This document shows, piece by piece, positions 49,050 to 62,900 of a DNA stretch of 64,000 nt. This stretch comes from Mycteria americana (taxonomy: Eukaryota > Chordata > Aves > Ciconiiformes > Ciconiidae). Under the pieces are notes generated by a model. It was not told the origin of the DNA. It saw only the letters and a program-made list of their open reading frames with translations, and did not search any database. The first letter of the stretch is position 1, and every line of letters begins with the position of its first letter. The DNA is taken from the NCBI RefSeq assembly GCF_035582795.1, contig NC_134366.1:137044756-137108755 (forward strand). The letters run 5' to 3'. Position numbers and translations under genes: made by a program.

Positions 49050-49364
49050 GCTGGCCGGCGGCGGGAGAGGCGCGGGCGGCTGCCACAGCGGCAGCGGCCC
49101 CGCCTGGCCCGGGCGGGGGGAGCGGCGGCCGTGCGTAGCCGCCCCGTCCCCGCGGCGCGGCGGGTGGGGGGAGCCGCGGCGGGTGGGGGGAGCCCCGGCG
49201 GGCGGGCGCCCGTCAGCCCGGGCTGCGGCAGGAGGAGCGCGGCTGACGCGGCAGGGGAGGCAGCGCGCGCCCCGCCGGCGGGGAGGAAGAGGCCAGCTCC
49301 GGCGGGCGGACAGACGGACGGACGGACGGACAGACAGACACCCACCGGCCCGCCCCGCAGGCAG
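49050..49364 (+). other. SGK3: Probable SGK3 non-coding exon 1
   Basis: SGK3 is a PX-domain serine/threonine kinase of endosomes. No SGK3 coding sequence (PX domain, kinase domain or start exon) was found in this window, so the assignment rests on synteny and promoter architecture. The exon's 3' edge is taken at GCAG|GTACGC (donor at 49365). The 5' edge is only a guess, since no start-site signal is clear. The open frames across the island are CpG-rich chance frames. Another gene or a lncRNA could use this promoter. Confidence 0.4.
49308..49340 (+). repeat. GGAC/AGAC tetranucleotide microsatellite
   Basis: A run of about eight 4-bp units (ggac, gacg and agac variants) directly upstream of the probable exon 1 donor, likely inside the 5' UTR. 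Confidence 0.85.
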
Positions 49365-52300
49365 GTACGCGGGGTCCAGGTGCCGGTGGCCGCTTGCAGA
49401 TTGCAGGCAGTCGGGCGTTTTAAAGAGGGGCCGTCCGGAGCCACGGAGGTTCACCGGCCGCGGGTGGGGGGGTACGGGACCGTTTTGCCTCCCTTTTGTT
49501 GCAGCCCGAAGATGCACGCGTGCTTTTCGTATATCCCCAGTCGCTTCTGTGGAGCGTGTTCAGTGTGGCCCTCCCTAGCCTTCTGCGGGGGGAACTGAAA
49601 CTGTTCACGCAGGAGAACGCGGATCCGCGTGGGCGTACGGCTCCAGTTGCAGGGATCCAGTTACGGACTGGGGGCAAAGTGCTCCAAGCAAACATGGAGA
49701 AACTTCTGCTTTTTTTTCAGCTGGTGTAGTTTTAGATACTGTATTTGCAAAGAAGTTGCAAAGTCATTCTGCATTTCACATTCTCCTCTCGTCTTTTTTT
49801 TTATTGCCACCCTTCTCCAACGGTGTTACTTGTTCCTGCTAGTAGTCTTGCCCTAATGTTTTTATGTGTTACTGCGTGTATCTGTGGTTTTACGTATTAT
49901 GTTTTATTTTGCATGGCTGGCTGGGTTTGGGAGAGTTTGATTTCTGGGTTGCAACTGCAGACACCACCAAACTCCATTTCAGTTCCACTACTTAATTCCA
50001 TATAGACAGTGATGCTAAGCTGGAAGCAGACATTTAAGAGGTAGGGGATGGCTTGGCATTTACATTTCGAGCAGTTGAAAGAGCCCTTTTCCAGAGAGCC
50101 CTTTCCCCGTGCCCCCGTAGGATGGGGAGACCCTGGTTCACTTTGCTTTGCTTCTTGCAGAGGAAGAGCAGTTAACGCAGTTCAGGTCTGCCATGTCTCT
50201 TTCTAGCCATCTCTGTGCCAGAGCGGCAAGGGCTGGAATTGCCTCTTTACCCCTTTAAACACCTTAACTACGAGAGAAGGTTGGAGGCAAGGAGGAAATT
50301 AAAATATTTTTTTTCGCCTCGCGTGCAGAGGGAGTTGCAAAAATCAGTACTTTCTGGGCAGATCTCTTACGGGAAAGGTAAAATTCTGATGCAAACTTGG
50401 AGGATTTGCACTAGGGGGAGAACTAGTGGAGCTTGAAGGAGTATCCCACAACATTCACCTGCGTGACTTTGTATTTGCAGGACATCTTTGGCTCAGTTCT
50501 TTCACCAGCATTGGTCAGCACTCCTTGGCTTCCCCTTGCTGAGACTTACGTGCTCCTGCAGAGCTGGTTTTTTGTCTGAATTCTGCCAAGCTCTTTCCCT
50601 TAATTTTGGGGAGTGTATGAAAAGCAGGGATATGCACTAGCTGGCAGCAAAAAACAGTTTGCAGTCTCTCTATTTCTCTCTAGTAAGTGCTACAGCCTCT
50701 TTGTTATGTGCTCTGAGCATTGAAATAGCATTGAAATTTATATTGGACACTCAAAATAGATGCTGACAGCCCTTGCATTTAATTTCTTTCATGCTAATCT
50801 AATAAATTCAGTATCTATTGTTATCTTAAAAGAGGATTAAACATTTCCTCAGGGGAAGGAGAGTTACACGGACTGGTGTATACATGGGCTGCATCCAGAA
50901 TACTGCAAGACTTGTAAGTCATTGGTTATGTTGTTCTGAGGGGATCTTCGTTCTGATAATCAACAACTGATAGGAGTTGTTGCTTTTTATTATTGCACTC
51001 TGCATTTTCATTCTCTAAGGATAGGTAGCTTTCTAAGAAGCCTGACAAAGCTGGATGTTCAAGTCTCATTGAACGGAGGTTCAGAGGGCCTACGGGGGAC
51101 ATTAGTTGGGCGGTTCGTAGCCCACTCTGCTTATAAAATAATGTATTGCAGGGATCTCGTAGTTCAAGTTTTAAGATGTGGGCACTTTAAAATGACTAGT
51201 CTGTTCATTTTTTGACTTGTTTAAAGTCAATCCACAAGTAGGTGGATAATTTGACTGTAATGGCATGTGTTTAAAATAGTGATTGCTGGTTTTTAATATG
51301 CAGAATTGTTTCAGCCTAGCTAGCTGGAGTAGCTGCAAGCCTCCAAAGCTGACTTGACCCTGCAACAAGATATTTCAACAGGGTATGTTGAGAGCCAAAA
51401 ATAAAGTATATTAAATAAAATGTCACAAGTATTAGCAAATAAAAATAGATTCAAAGCAACTCTTGTCTCCCCTGGGATCTAGGATTTATGTTGGAAATCA
51501 TCTGTCATTTTATAATGCCATGCGTGCTAATTGGAGGTTCATGTTAATCATCACTGTATGAGAGGGTATGTCAAATCTTATTTTCCATCCCATCCATACA
51601 GGATAAGCTTCTAATAAGCTGTGATCCTTCTGCCACATCCACACATCAGCTCTCTCCTGGGTTATCCTGCCTATATCCCAGATCATTTTCCAGATGGTTT
51701 TGGTTTTATAATTTGCATGCAAGTACCAGGGCATTTTTGTCCCATGGCTACAAGCCATTTTATACACAAATGCCCTGCATTTCTGCATGTAAATTGAGAC
51801 CAGATTACACGTAGTTGTAAAAGAATATTTATTTTTGGCCGTCTAATTTGTCATTTAGAAAAATGTTATTTTTACGGAGTGGGTACTTCCCAAAAGGAAA
51901 GTCACTGTTCATTGTTTTTGTGACTTCATTTTTGGATGCTCATAAGTCACTGAAGACTTATACTGCTATGAGTTATTTTTTTCTGTAGACCAAGGAACTA
52001 GAAACTGGCATAAGTGATCTATGTATTTATATAGACTGAGCTGTAGTAAAGCAATATGTTGTTTTTACTTGAAGTTAGCACTTCTGAGTGTTTATATTGA
52101 AGGATTCATTTTGTTCTAGTTTAAGTAGTATCCATATGCTAAAATAACCTGCAAAGCAAACACTTATGCTTTCCAAAGTAGAACTGAAGGGCTTCAGCAT
52201 ACTGTGAGAACGTTTTAAAACGTGTTAATCAGGTTCCTGCTTGCATTCCTAATTCTCAAACAGAATTTATCTCCCCAAGTCTTCCAAACCACCTAATACA

Positions 52301-54399
52301 GTATCTGCCTGACTCTGAAAGTGTCTTAAACGTATTGGATCTCCCTCTTTACGCAGAAAGTTCTTAAGCGCCTTATCTAGAGCTGCTGTAGCTGAGCATC
52401 AAAGCCCTTAGGAGATCAAGAAACTAGGACACCTGGCAAGCACACTGTGAACACAGGCGCTGATAGGATTGGTTGTGTCTCGAAATGCAGTTGTATGGGC
52501 TTTCTTTTTAAAACATCGCCAGAAGAGGAATCAGTGCTCACCTTTCCCTGAGAGCTGGTGGTGGTGGGACTTGTCTAAAGAGTAGACTGTGTTCTAGTAC
52601 TTGAAACCTGGGCTCCTGCTCCCTGTGCCCAAGGGCTTCAAGCCCACTCTTCCCCCACCTCCGCAGCTGTGGCACAGGCTAAAGTGAGTGGGAGGGCACA
52701 CTTCTCTCCTTGTGTTTAACCTGGGCCATCTCGTGGAAGAAGCAGCAGGTTGCCCGAGGCTGACATGGGGGAGCACCGGCAGGAACCTGACTCTTGCAGC
52801 AGTTTGTGTGTTCCCCTGGGAGGAGGGCTGGGATCTAGTGCTTGGTTGCTGACGATCAGACTGTTATCAGAGGTCGGAATTTCCACGACATCCTCCATGT
52901 TTCAAGAGAGGAGCAACACTTGGCTAGTTGCTCTAGGAGAAAACTGGGCCCAGGAGAAGAATGGGCTCTGAGCTCTGGAGCACATGGTGACAGCTGTTTG
53001 TAGTCCTGGCTTAGGAGTTTAAGCCCTGAAGTTGAAGTGGGGAGACTGTCCAGTATTTCCTACCAGAAAACCCCGTTTCCAGTGCCGAAATCTCCATCCT
53101 GGGCCACCTCTCTCTTGTGGTGTATCTGCGTGGCAGTAGGTGCCAGCCAGTTTTGTATTATGCAGGTGTTTAGTTCTTGTCGTAACCGATCCAGTCCACA
53201 GGTTGGGGTGTCTGTGGCCTGACCTGTAACTCCGTTCCCTCACCCGGCTCTGTGCTGAGAGTCGTTTTCCCTAGCCTTTAGCAAAGGAAGAAGTAAGGTT
53301 GTATCTTCACATGATGTTTTCACTTGGTTCTTTCAGACACTCTGAGAGCATCATCTGACAAGGGGAGGGAAGTTCCTCATTCCCTCATATTTGAAAAGCT
53401 TTGTTTTGGTGCTACAGTGGTTTTTTGTTCTAGGGCAGGAAAGCACCTGGTTAGGGGGGGTGTGAATAAGCAAGATTGGTGTCTAAATTTATCTGAAAGC
53501 TCCTTTATTCAAAGAGATATCATATCTTATTTTTTGGCAGTCGTTTGAAACTCTGAGGGCGACTGGCAAGCTGCTAGTGCTAACTGCCTTGCCAAATACT
53601 ATTGCAAAATACTGCCACTGCAGAAGTTGCATAACTTCACAGACCGTTACGTTTCTCTTGGAGTAAACCAAATGGGTACCAACTTCTGATCCTTTGCCTC
53701 CGCTAAGAAGCAAGACCGACATGTTTCCAGCTGCTTCCGAGGTGCCAGCGTGCCGCTTTGCTGCTGCTGTCTCTTCTAGTTCTTGCAGTCAGTTTTCTGT
53801 CAACAGGTCTTCTCCATCTCTTGTTCGCTGTTGTGAAATAACTGACGGAATAGAACTATTTAAAACTTTTTCATTGTATTGTTAATTGCAAAATATTTTG
53901 GAACAGACATCAGACCAAGGAAAGCTTTGCCTTTGGTTCTGAACTCAATGCTAACGTAGCAGGTGCATCAAAAGAGATTTGCAGTGTCCCATGGAGTTAT
54001 ACCTCATATTTGAGTGTTTATTGAACAACTGTGGAATTGAAGTCACTCAGAAGTATTTATATTCATCTAATTAATAGAGGATACAAAATCTAATATCTAA
54101 ATACATGCAAACTGGGGGTCAATTTTTGAGGTCTCAGCTTTTCTGCTTGCTGTTAAAATAAGCCACCGGCTAGAAACACAGTTCTTATTTTTCAGAAACT
54201 ATCTTGATGGCTATTTCAGGGCTTTGCACCATTAATCTTTGCTCAAACTGATATTTTAATGAGAGATTGTGCTTGGGGGACTTGTGAGGATTATTGTCCT
54301 GTGGTGTTGCATATAACATTGCATTACAGTGACTTTTCTGGATTCAGCTAGGAAGATACGCTGAAGGTGTAAGTGCTGCTTAGGGCTAAACATCTTAAG

Positions 54400-54780
54400 T
54401 CATGCAGTTGTTCAGGTTAGAAGGAACCTTGGGAGGTGTTGAGTGTGACCCTCCTGCTCGAAACAGGCTTAACCCTGAGTTCAGACAGGGTTGCTCAGGG
54501 CTTTGTCTAGCTGGGTTTTGAAAACCTCCAGAGACGGAGGCTCCACAGCCCCTGTGGGCAACCTGTCCTAGTGGTCAATTATGCCTACAATGATTTCCCT
54601 TCTCATGCAATGCACCGCAAGCAGAGAGCCTGTCTTCTCAGTAACTTTCTTAAAGGCATTGGAAGGCTGCTGTTAGGTCCCCGTGAAGCCTCCTCTTCTC
54701 CAGGCTAAGTAAGTCTAGTCGTCTCCGACTCACCGTGCTGCAGCCCTTGACTACCTGTCTTCTGACCCCTTCCATGCCCT
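54400..54780 (-). mobile_element. CR1 LINE 3' fragment, diverged, minus strand
   Basis: Read on the plus strand, the typical reverse-complement CR1 order appears: gttagaaggaacc, cagggttgctcagggctttg, ccacagcccctgtgggcaacctg, tgttaggtcccc and cctcctcttctccaggcta, ending with ttctgaccccttcc. Divergence is moderate to high and no open frame remains. The fragment covers the 3' UTR and the very end of ORF2. Confidence 0.85.
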
Positions 54781-57700
54781 GTGTAGTTCCTGCTTAAGTG
54801 TAGGAATGTCGGACATATGTATTTAAATGTGAATGTACTCAGTCTGCAGGACTCTGACAGAACAAGCACCTATTTGGATTATGATAGTTTAGGTTTAGAC
54901 CTTTTTTTTTTTGGCATCTTAGTGTTAGTTATTTATGAACTGGGATGACTATCAAGCCCTAAAATATGTTTCATACTAAGTTTAGTAAATAAGTAAGGAC
55001 TGAGCATTCAGAAAATGAATGCTTTTATTTAAATGCTGTGGAATTTCCAGTGTATGGTATGTGTTTTGCTTTAATGTTGGGAAGAGCATGGAATAGGGAT
55101 AGGAGGTAATTAAAGAAGAAAATAACTTTGGTACTCCCTTTGGATGGGATTTAAGCATACCTTGCAAAACCATGATATGAGTCTGTTGTCTCTTGGACGG
55201 AGTCTATGAGTTTGGAATGCCACCAAAAACTACAAAACAGAGAAAATTTAGAACAGTTCAGAAATAAAAGCTACCTGGCAAATGTACCCAGCCTGTCAAA
55301 CGCCTGAAGACACATCAAAGAACTAGGAGACTTCTGCTTCCTTGCTGCAGTAGTAGTGGTGCATCTTGATTACATTATAGGAAAAAAAAAGAAAAGAAGA
55401 AAGCTATGTTGTCATAAAAGGTAACTAAAAAGAGCATGTAGCATTAAAGATTATATAGCAATGTTTTATGAGAGGTAAGAAGTGAAACAGAAGGCGGTTA
55501 TCTAGAGTCATAGTAGATGCTGATAGCCTAGAATCCAGTTTTCCTCCTGGATTTTTTTTTTCCCCAAATACTAGGGCATCTTGTTTCATTCAAGTGTTTC
55601 ATTTACGTAATACGTCTAATGGTGTTAATCTAATCTCCTCGTACTCATGGTAAATTTCTTGTAAATAAGTAATTTAGCTTGATCAATTGCGCTTGCATGG
55701 GGTTCTGGATTTTCAGACTATCATGGAAATTCTTAAGCAGCATTTTAATATTAAAATATCTAAATTTCACCCCCATCCCTCCCACATCAGCCCTTGGTCA
55801 AAGAATATCTGTTGTCTTTGGAACTGTTGTGTCTCTTTTCTGCCATCCTTCTGTGTTCAGAGCCCTGATTGAAAACATACGGGGTTTCTCTGTCAGGGGA
55901 CCACAAAACTGTCCCTTGATAGTGTGCCTTAAAAACCATGTGATACTTGCAGCAGTGACAGAAAACCTGAGCAATTACATTGCTCTAGTAAGAGAGTGTG
56001 GCCAATGTGCTCCAAAATTTTCAACTGTTTTAGTGTAAAGTGTTTGTATCAAGAACAAACTGTGCTGTTTCCAATGAGGTTTTACATCTTGTGTACCACA
56101 GACATTATATGTAACTCTAAAGGCATATGCCAGATAGATTGGTTTAACTTCACTTTTCTTCAGAATTTTTTGGAGGTTGGCTGCCTCTTTGGTGCTCTTT
56201 TCATGTTAACTAATACGTTATGTGGGGGATGAATAGGATTCTTTATAGAATTATCTAAAACCAGGCACTGATTTATTTGAAAACAAAGGGTTTCTTTAGA
56301 GCGAAGTTTAAGCTGGCATTGCCATGAATCCTAGAATTATTTTACATTTAAATGAGGGAACAGTGATGCACTTGTACTTGGGCTTTGAACAGCACAGAGC
56401 TGTTGACCAGAGACTCGGAGACAGCTGAGCGAATCTTTCTAGCTTCACTTGCTGAAGTTTCCCAGCCTACGTTTCTCTCCTTACACAGATAATGAAAAGC
56501 AAAGCTGAAAAGATGCTAGAAGTTGCACTAGTCCATTTTTTTGGAGGTATGCAAAATTGTTCTGCAGTGTGTGATCAAAAAATCTATAAAACCCTGAGTG
56601 CTCTGTAGCAATCCGAACGCATACTTTTTCTCTGTTTTGGTTTGGGGTTTGTGGGGTATAGTGCATAGCAGCGAAACAATACCTCACTTGTTTATAAAAA
56701 GCCTTGGGAAGAAGGGGTGAGAAAGAAGAAAATATTTACAGTAGTTTTCTACCCAATTAAAATTAGAAGGCAGACTGAAAAGGAAAGAGTTCATCTACCG
56801 TCCAAGCCAATTAAAAGTAAGTTTTGCTGCTTGGATGCTAATTTACACATCCAAGGCAATGTAAATTTAAACTAGAAGCTTGACTTAACCTCACCAATTC
56901 AGACAAACTTCAAATTTATGATTAATTTGGTTTTGGTCATAGCATCTGGGTGTTTAAGCACATTTTATGTGAATTGACAGAGGCTATTAGAAATTCGTAA
57001 ACCACCTTAAAATGTTACACTTGTGGTGTACTTCACCAGAATGTGTAAATAATGCCTGTCTTGCAAACATGGCTCTGCAATGCAAGCTGGCTAGGATCCT
57101 CAGTTAAGACATTCTTATGTTTGATGGTCTCAGCCATTTTTCCCATTGTTTAATTATCTGGGAATGAAACCAGAATTCTGTAGCTTCTCTCATGTATTAA
57201 AAGGTATCTAGAATTTCTGTGCAAACATTTTAATTGTATTTGTTGATATTAGTTGAGGTCGTTTGTGGCTTTTTTCCCCATGTTTCATATGTGTTTGTTT
57301 ATAAAGAATTAAAATAGAGGTGGAAGGAGGAATCTCATAACACTTACGGGATTTTACTCAGAAATGAAACTGTAAACTTGTCAATGTGTGCAAAACTCAG
57401 TTTGCTGTTTTACATAGGAGCATCACTTGAAGCGACCTGAGAGAAATTTTATCATCAACCACCCAGTCAAAGCCCAGATAATTATTCAGGGAACCATGTT
57501 GGATGTGTGATATGCACAGAGTAAGAAACAAATTCCTTGTCCTTGACAAGGAATCCAAAGGTGCCGAATATTTCAGAAGGTGCAGACCAATGGCCTCCTA
57601 AGGAACAGAGGATGGCCTTGCAGCTCAGAATCTAAACAAGCACACACACACAGACGTGCACAATTTGACCCTTCTTTAGGAAAAGAAAGTTGCATCATGA

Positions 57701-57885
57701 AATGAAAATATGTTGATAAGAAATTAGGAACTGGCAGTGAGAAACTGGAATGTTCTTTGTCTTGGTTACTGCTTTATGACTCGGCAGCTGGAAAAGATTG
57801 ATGGCTTGGGTGCTTGGCCTTTTGTTTTGGTTCTGCTCTTTTAATTTGTATGAGTCAGAAAGTCCCTAGACATAGGTCCTCATTT

Positions 57886-57920
57886 AAAGAAAAGAAAGAA
57901 AGAAAGAAAGAAAGAAAAAG
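57886..57920 (+). repeat. GAAA microsatellite
   Basis: About eight GAAA units with flanking A-rich sequence. It is a common type of unstable purine tract. Confidence 0.95.
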
Positions 57921-58919
57921 ACAGATTATTAGCGATGTTATTTTAAAGCAAATGCAGTTGTTAAATGAAAACATTGTGATGGTTTGTTACAGTTTATTTA
58001 CAGACCTACCAAAGACGTCCATATGTCACATCAGATGTCAGTTAAAATGGTCAATATGCTGTCTGGAAACAGTCAGTGCCTGCTGCCTAGACACTTAACG
58101 CTGTCACTCCAGTCATGCTTGTTGCTGCAAAGTATTTAGATCTATCTAACAGTTGAGGCAAGCAGTGTTGTTCTGGTCTGCTAGGGTTGACCTGTCCTGC
58201 TTTGCTCTCTACCATATGCATGCCACTGTTGGTCCCTGGATTCCTCTGGTTTGGCTTAGGGTGAGTCTGTGTTGCTGTATTAGTTCCATTCAGGAGCCTG
58301 CTTTTGAAGTACGTCCCTCACCACATTTTGGTTCACTTTGCTGGGTGATCTTGGGGAACATGAGCTGGATTCCTTTCAGATGAAGTCAGACTGGAAGATG
58401 TTCTGCAGGAGTGCTTTTAGCACCTACCGACCACAAACCGGGTGTCCTGCCCACAGGACCAGGCTAGATCTGGCTTGAAGCAAAACATACAAATCCTGCC
58501 ACGCCAACATGGGTCATGTGGATGCTGCGTCCTCAACATTAACTGTTTTCCTCTCTGTGGATGTCCCTTTTCTTGTACTGCATTACTTGCTAAGGTAGAC
58601 ATTGGAACAAGAACTACAGCAAGGGCAGATGGAAGCACCTGGAGCCCGCCTTTTCTCTTGACTTCAGGTGCAACCTTGTAAGTAGTTGCTTATGAAAGTG
58701 TAACACACTTCTGAAATGGCTCTCCCTGCAAATGGGAGTCTCATTTTTCATCTTTTTCTCAGTTTCCTGTCACTTGACTTCCCTCGGTGCTTCTCCTCTC
58801 TGTGCTTTCAAACCACTTTTCCATCCCCTCACTTCTTGTTTGCCACCATCTCTTTCCTAGAACATTGCTCCCAGCCACAAGGTCTCAGTCTCAAGAGGTC
58901 ATTTAATTCTCTCTGCCCC

Positions 58920-59960
58920 GAAGGTGCAACCTGTCTTTTATGAAGAAGTGTTTGCCTCAGCTGCTTTTAAAGCTCTTTCCTGGTGGAGTCTCTTCCAGTG
59001 CTTCAGTACCCTTCCATTATTATTTTTAATGTTTTTGTCTCCTTTCCTCCAGTGTTTAACCTGAACCTTTCCTGTGCTCTTTTTAAGCTCATTAGGGCTT
59101 CTCCTATCCATAGCTGACTGAAGAGGCAATACCCTTCTCTTTGTAGTAGTCTTCCAATGTAACAGCTATCCCTTAAGTGTTGGGGTTTTTTTCCCCTCTG
59201 TACTAACAACTAGCTTGTCCATCCCACCTCCCCATAAGTCACATTTTCTAGACTACTATGCATTCTCATTACTGTTCCCTAGACCCTCTCTGGTGGGTCC
59301 ACATCTTTCCTAGGTATTCAGACACAGAGTAAAGTAGAAGGATTTTTTTGAGTTCAGCAGATTATGCTCAGGCTTTGCACTCCAACACTTTTTAAAATTT
59401 TATATCTCATAGCAATGTTTCTTTCTTACAGCAGCATGATATTTGTCTCTTGTGACCAGCTGTAGTCTGCTGCCGTGTTGTTTCCCCTCCTGTATTTCTA
59501 TATTTGATGTTTCCTGCCTGTGGGCAGTATCGTGTACATAACCTGCTACATTTCACTCCGTCCTTCCAGATCACTATTCTGTCCTGACGATGATATATTT
59601 AACCTTTGTTTCTCACATCTTGAACTAATATTTATCCTTCCTGCATCTGTAGGCTGATTGTTAAAATATCCCGAGGCAGTTTCAAAGCCTTACTAAAGGA
59701 AAGATGTGACATCTGTGCTTTCTGTCCTACCTATCTGGAAGGCCTGTCAAAGGAAGTTAGCAATGTGATTTAACAAATCTCTTTCAGCTACTAGTTAAGA
59801 TTATCTTCCAGGTGCTGCTAATGAATTTGTTCTGGATTGTTTTCCACAAGAATTTGAAGTTAAACTGACTCGAGTCTCTTAATATTCTTACCTGTTGTTT
59901 TTTGTTGCTTTGTTTTGTTTACTTGTTAGTTTTTTTCCATTGTGTACACATGCACACACT
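58920..59960 (-). mobile_element. Ancient CR1-type LINE relic, minus strand
   Basis: The plus strand shows, in reverse-complement CR1 order, agaccctctctggtgggtcc with acatctttcct (about 59280), tttcactccgtccttccaga (about 59555), tcaaagccttactaaagga (about 59680), attatcttccaggtgct (about 59800) and tttgaagttaaactgactcg (about 59850). The left part (58920-59240) resembles the 3' portion. The copy is heavily decayed, with frames lost. It may be one old insertion or two fragments; edges are approximate. Confidence 0.6.
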
Positions 59961-62900
59961 TTCATTCACATTCTCTCTCTCCCCTCCTCCCTGAAATCTT
60001 ACCTGTCATTGCTGTTATTTATGCTAATCACTGCTTGCATTTGACCCCCTTGGTGAAGACTGATGTCCTAAACCTGATAGCCTTCTGGATGTCATCTCTC
60101 ATCAGTTTTTCTCTGTGTTGACTAGGGCAGCAAGGTTTTTCTTGCTCTTAAGCTATAAACATATTGATAATAAGGATTTTTTTGTTGCTAGCCAGTTTTT
60201 TTTAATTTGCATTATAAAATGCAAATCTTAACCATGCTGATTCTCATACCTATGTGCTTATGCAGATTTTATACTTATTGCTAGCAATTTGATGGTGTTT
60301 TCACATTCTGTGTCTGTCTTGACAAATAAATCTTGTGCTACAACTTCTGCTGTTTATTTTTACAGGGCACAAGCACAGATTATCCTGTTGTATTGCTTCT
60401 TGGAGGAACTGCTGCTGCTTTCTTCTGTCTCCTCTTAGTAGTGTCTCTTGTGAGGTCTCCTCTCTACCCGAGTGTGTTCACATTTGTCTTCGTTACATTT
60501 ATGAGCTCCCTCTCCTCCCATTTCACGAGGTTTAGTCAACTTGTCATCTGAACTGGTTGCTCTCCATTTGTCTAGAAACAAATCTAAAGGATCTGCTGCC
60601 TTTTGTATTTTCTCCATTTTTTAATTAAAAAATTGCTAATTTTGAAATAAAAGAAGCGTGAGTCTAAACAACAATAAAGCTTCATGTCAATTCATGGGCC
60701 TTTGCTCCTTATACCATGTGGCTATCAAGATACCACGTGTTGTTAGATTCCCATTTCTGGCTTTTCTGTTTTATTTCCAAGTTGCTAGGTATTTGATATG
60801 TAGATTTGAGATATCAAAAAAATAACCCCGGTGCTGCTAGATATTTTTTAATGGCTTCATCATCATTTAAACTGATTAGCCCTGTTAGTGCAAGTGGCTT
60901 GTTCTTGTAATGCTTCAGACTCTGCCAACTGCCTACCACGTGTTGTCTGTCATGTGCCCAGCGCCAGTGGATCTACCACAGTGGGAAAAATCAATTTAAA
61001 AAATAGAGGGCGTGCTTTCAGATTTACAGCTACTGTACATCTCCATTTCTTGTCCGTAGAAGCCAGATTTTGTTCCACAAGTTGTTGATAGTGTGCAAAG
61101 CGCAGATCCTGGACCTAAGCTCTTCCAGCCATGGATTTAGGCCCAAGATTTATTTCCACTGCTTGTTCCAGCAGTGAAATGCAAAAATTTTAACAAACCC
61201 CCTTCATTATAATGAACAGTTGTGTGACTTCAGTGACCTCGGCAATTACCTCTAAATGCCTCCCTTTGCTGTTTTTGCTCTCCACTCCTGAGAGAGAACT
61301 GAGCCTTTGCACATTCACCGTTGGTGACAGCAATGATCCTAAAAGCTTACTGTCGACTTTCTTCAAATCCAGGGTGAGTGAAAAAGGCAGAAAGAGTGTT
61401 CCCACCCCACTATGGGAAGGCAGTCCGTGCAGTGTTTCCTTTGATTAAAGCTGCGACGTGTGCTGCCGCTCTTTCAAAAGAAAGGGATCTGGTTGTCCTG
61501 ACCAGCGTCTTAAGAGCTAGGAATAGAAAGATTTTGAAACTTTAAAGGATGATTATGTAGTCCGTTGAGCATGATAAGAGGGGTGTGTGCAATAATACAT
61601 ACCTATATGTATAAATGTACATAGTTATCTTGGTCATTGGCAGCCACTAGGCACTCGAAGCTGCACCAAGTCCACATTATGCTGGATGTCTTGCACAAAA
61701 TTAATAAAGATGGCCTCTTTTCCAAAGACCTCTGCTCTGGCTTTTATTCCTAGCTGGTGAGGTAAGTCACAGCTGCAGTGTGAAAAGTATCCTGAACAGA
61801 GTGGGTGACAGTGGCATTCAAGTGTGGAGAGAGCAGGAAGAGAGGGGTTGTGAGCAAAGTCCTGCACCTCTTGAGGGTTGAAACCCTGTGGGTTTCCTCC
61901 GGTGAGGCCGGGTTACAGAGGACGGGGAAGTGGAGAGGCAGGATGTGGCATGGTAGACAGACATTACCCTCCCAGGGAAGGTAAATGAGAAGGATGATAC
62001 AATAAAAAAATGGAAAGATATTTTCTTCATTGGCTGCTATTTGTTATTACTGTTTGCAGAGTGTGTTTAATTGCCTGCAAATGGTCGTCTGTGCTGATGA
62101 AGGAGGTGCCCAAAATAAAATGGTATTTAGGGTTTAATAGAATAATTAAGTAGACAAGGCTTTGCCAGTTTGTCCTGATCACAAAATGCTTTTTTAGGCT
62201 TCTGTCTCCTTTTCTCCTGTTTTCACTAACATGTCCAGCTCAATAAGACTTACTGTGATTTTGATGTTAATTTATTTGCAGCTCTTCCTATCCTGTGCCT
62301 AATGAGAGGTTAGTTTTAGCAAACTTGAGCAACTTCAGCAAAATTTAGCAAATACTGACACATGCACCCAAATACTCCTAGGGAGCTCTGATCTCCCTGG
62401 GGTTGGCGAGTGGTCTTCCAAATGTGTATGTGACCTGGGGGTTCTGCTGTTGCTCTACACAGATGAGCAGTCAATGTTATGTGGTGCTAGAGAATTAGGG
62501 CTGGGGTGCTTTTAGAAGAAGGTAAGTAGACTATTTTTTCCTAGCTGAGTAAAAAGGCCGTCCTTTGCAAGTAATCTTCCTCCACTGTGGGATAATGAAT
62601 AAGATGTGCTGGGAGTTTGGAAGACTCAAGATCTCTTCCTCATTCTACTGCAAAAACTTTCCTTGTGCCTTGGTTGAATCTTTGAGTCTGTGTTGGAGGC
62701 ACATTTTTATTGCTGTTTTCATGTTTTACAATGTAGCAGGTCTTAATTTTATTGTTCATTGGAATCTGAATAGTCTCGGCCAAGAAAATGCTGCTACTGG
62801 CAAAGAAAATACTACTTAACCTATTTATTTGGACACAGACCTTGGTTTATTTATTTATTCTCCTTAGCCAATATCTGGGATTTTGTTTGTTTCTTTAATC

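Larger units (their letters stand above)
48690..49480 (+). promoter_or_regulatory. SGK3: CpG island: probable SGK3 promoter
   Basis: An isolated, very GC- and CpG-rich island with many GC boxes, no evident TATA box, and a canonical donor near its right edge. Its orientation and position after MYBL1(-) and VCPIP1(-) match SGK3(+) in the known vertebrate gene order. A perfect 19-bp tandem repeat (49157-49175, 49176-49194) and a tetranucleotide microsatellite lie in the transcribed side. Confidence 0.6.

Noticed and set aside
48638-49598. Open frames up to 268 codons across the SGK3-side CpG island
   Set aside because: Same compositional artefact; the probable exon 1 is non-coding and no frame resembles SGK3.
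50140-50205. Acceptor-like tract before 50160 as an extra 5' exon
   Set aside because: The only paired donor is poor and there is no coding support.
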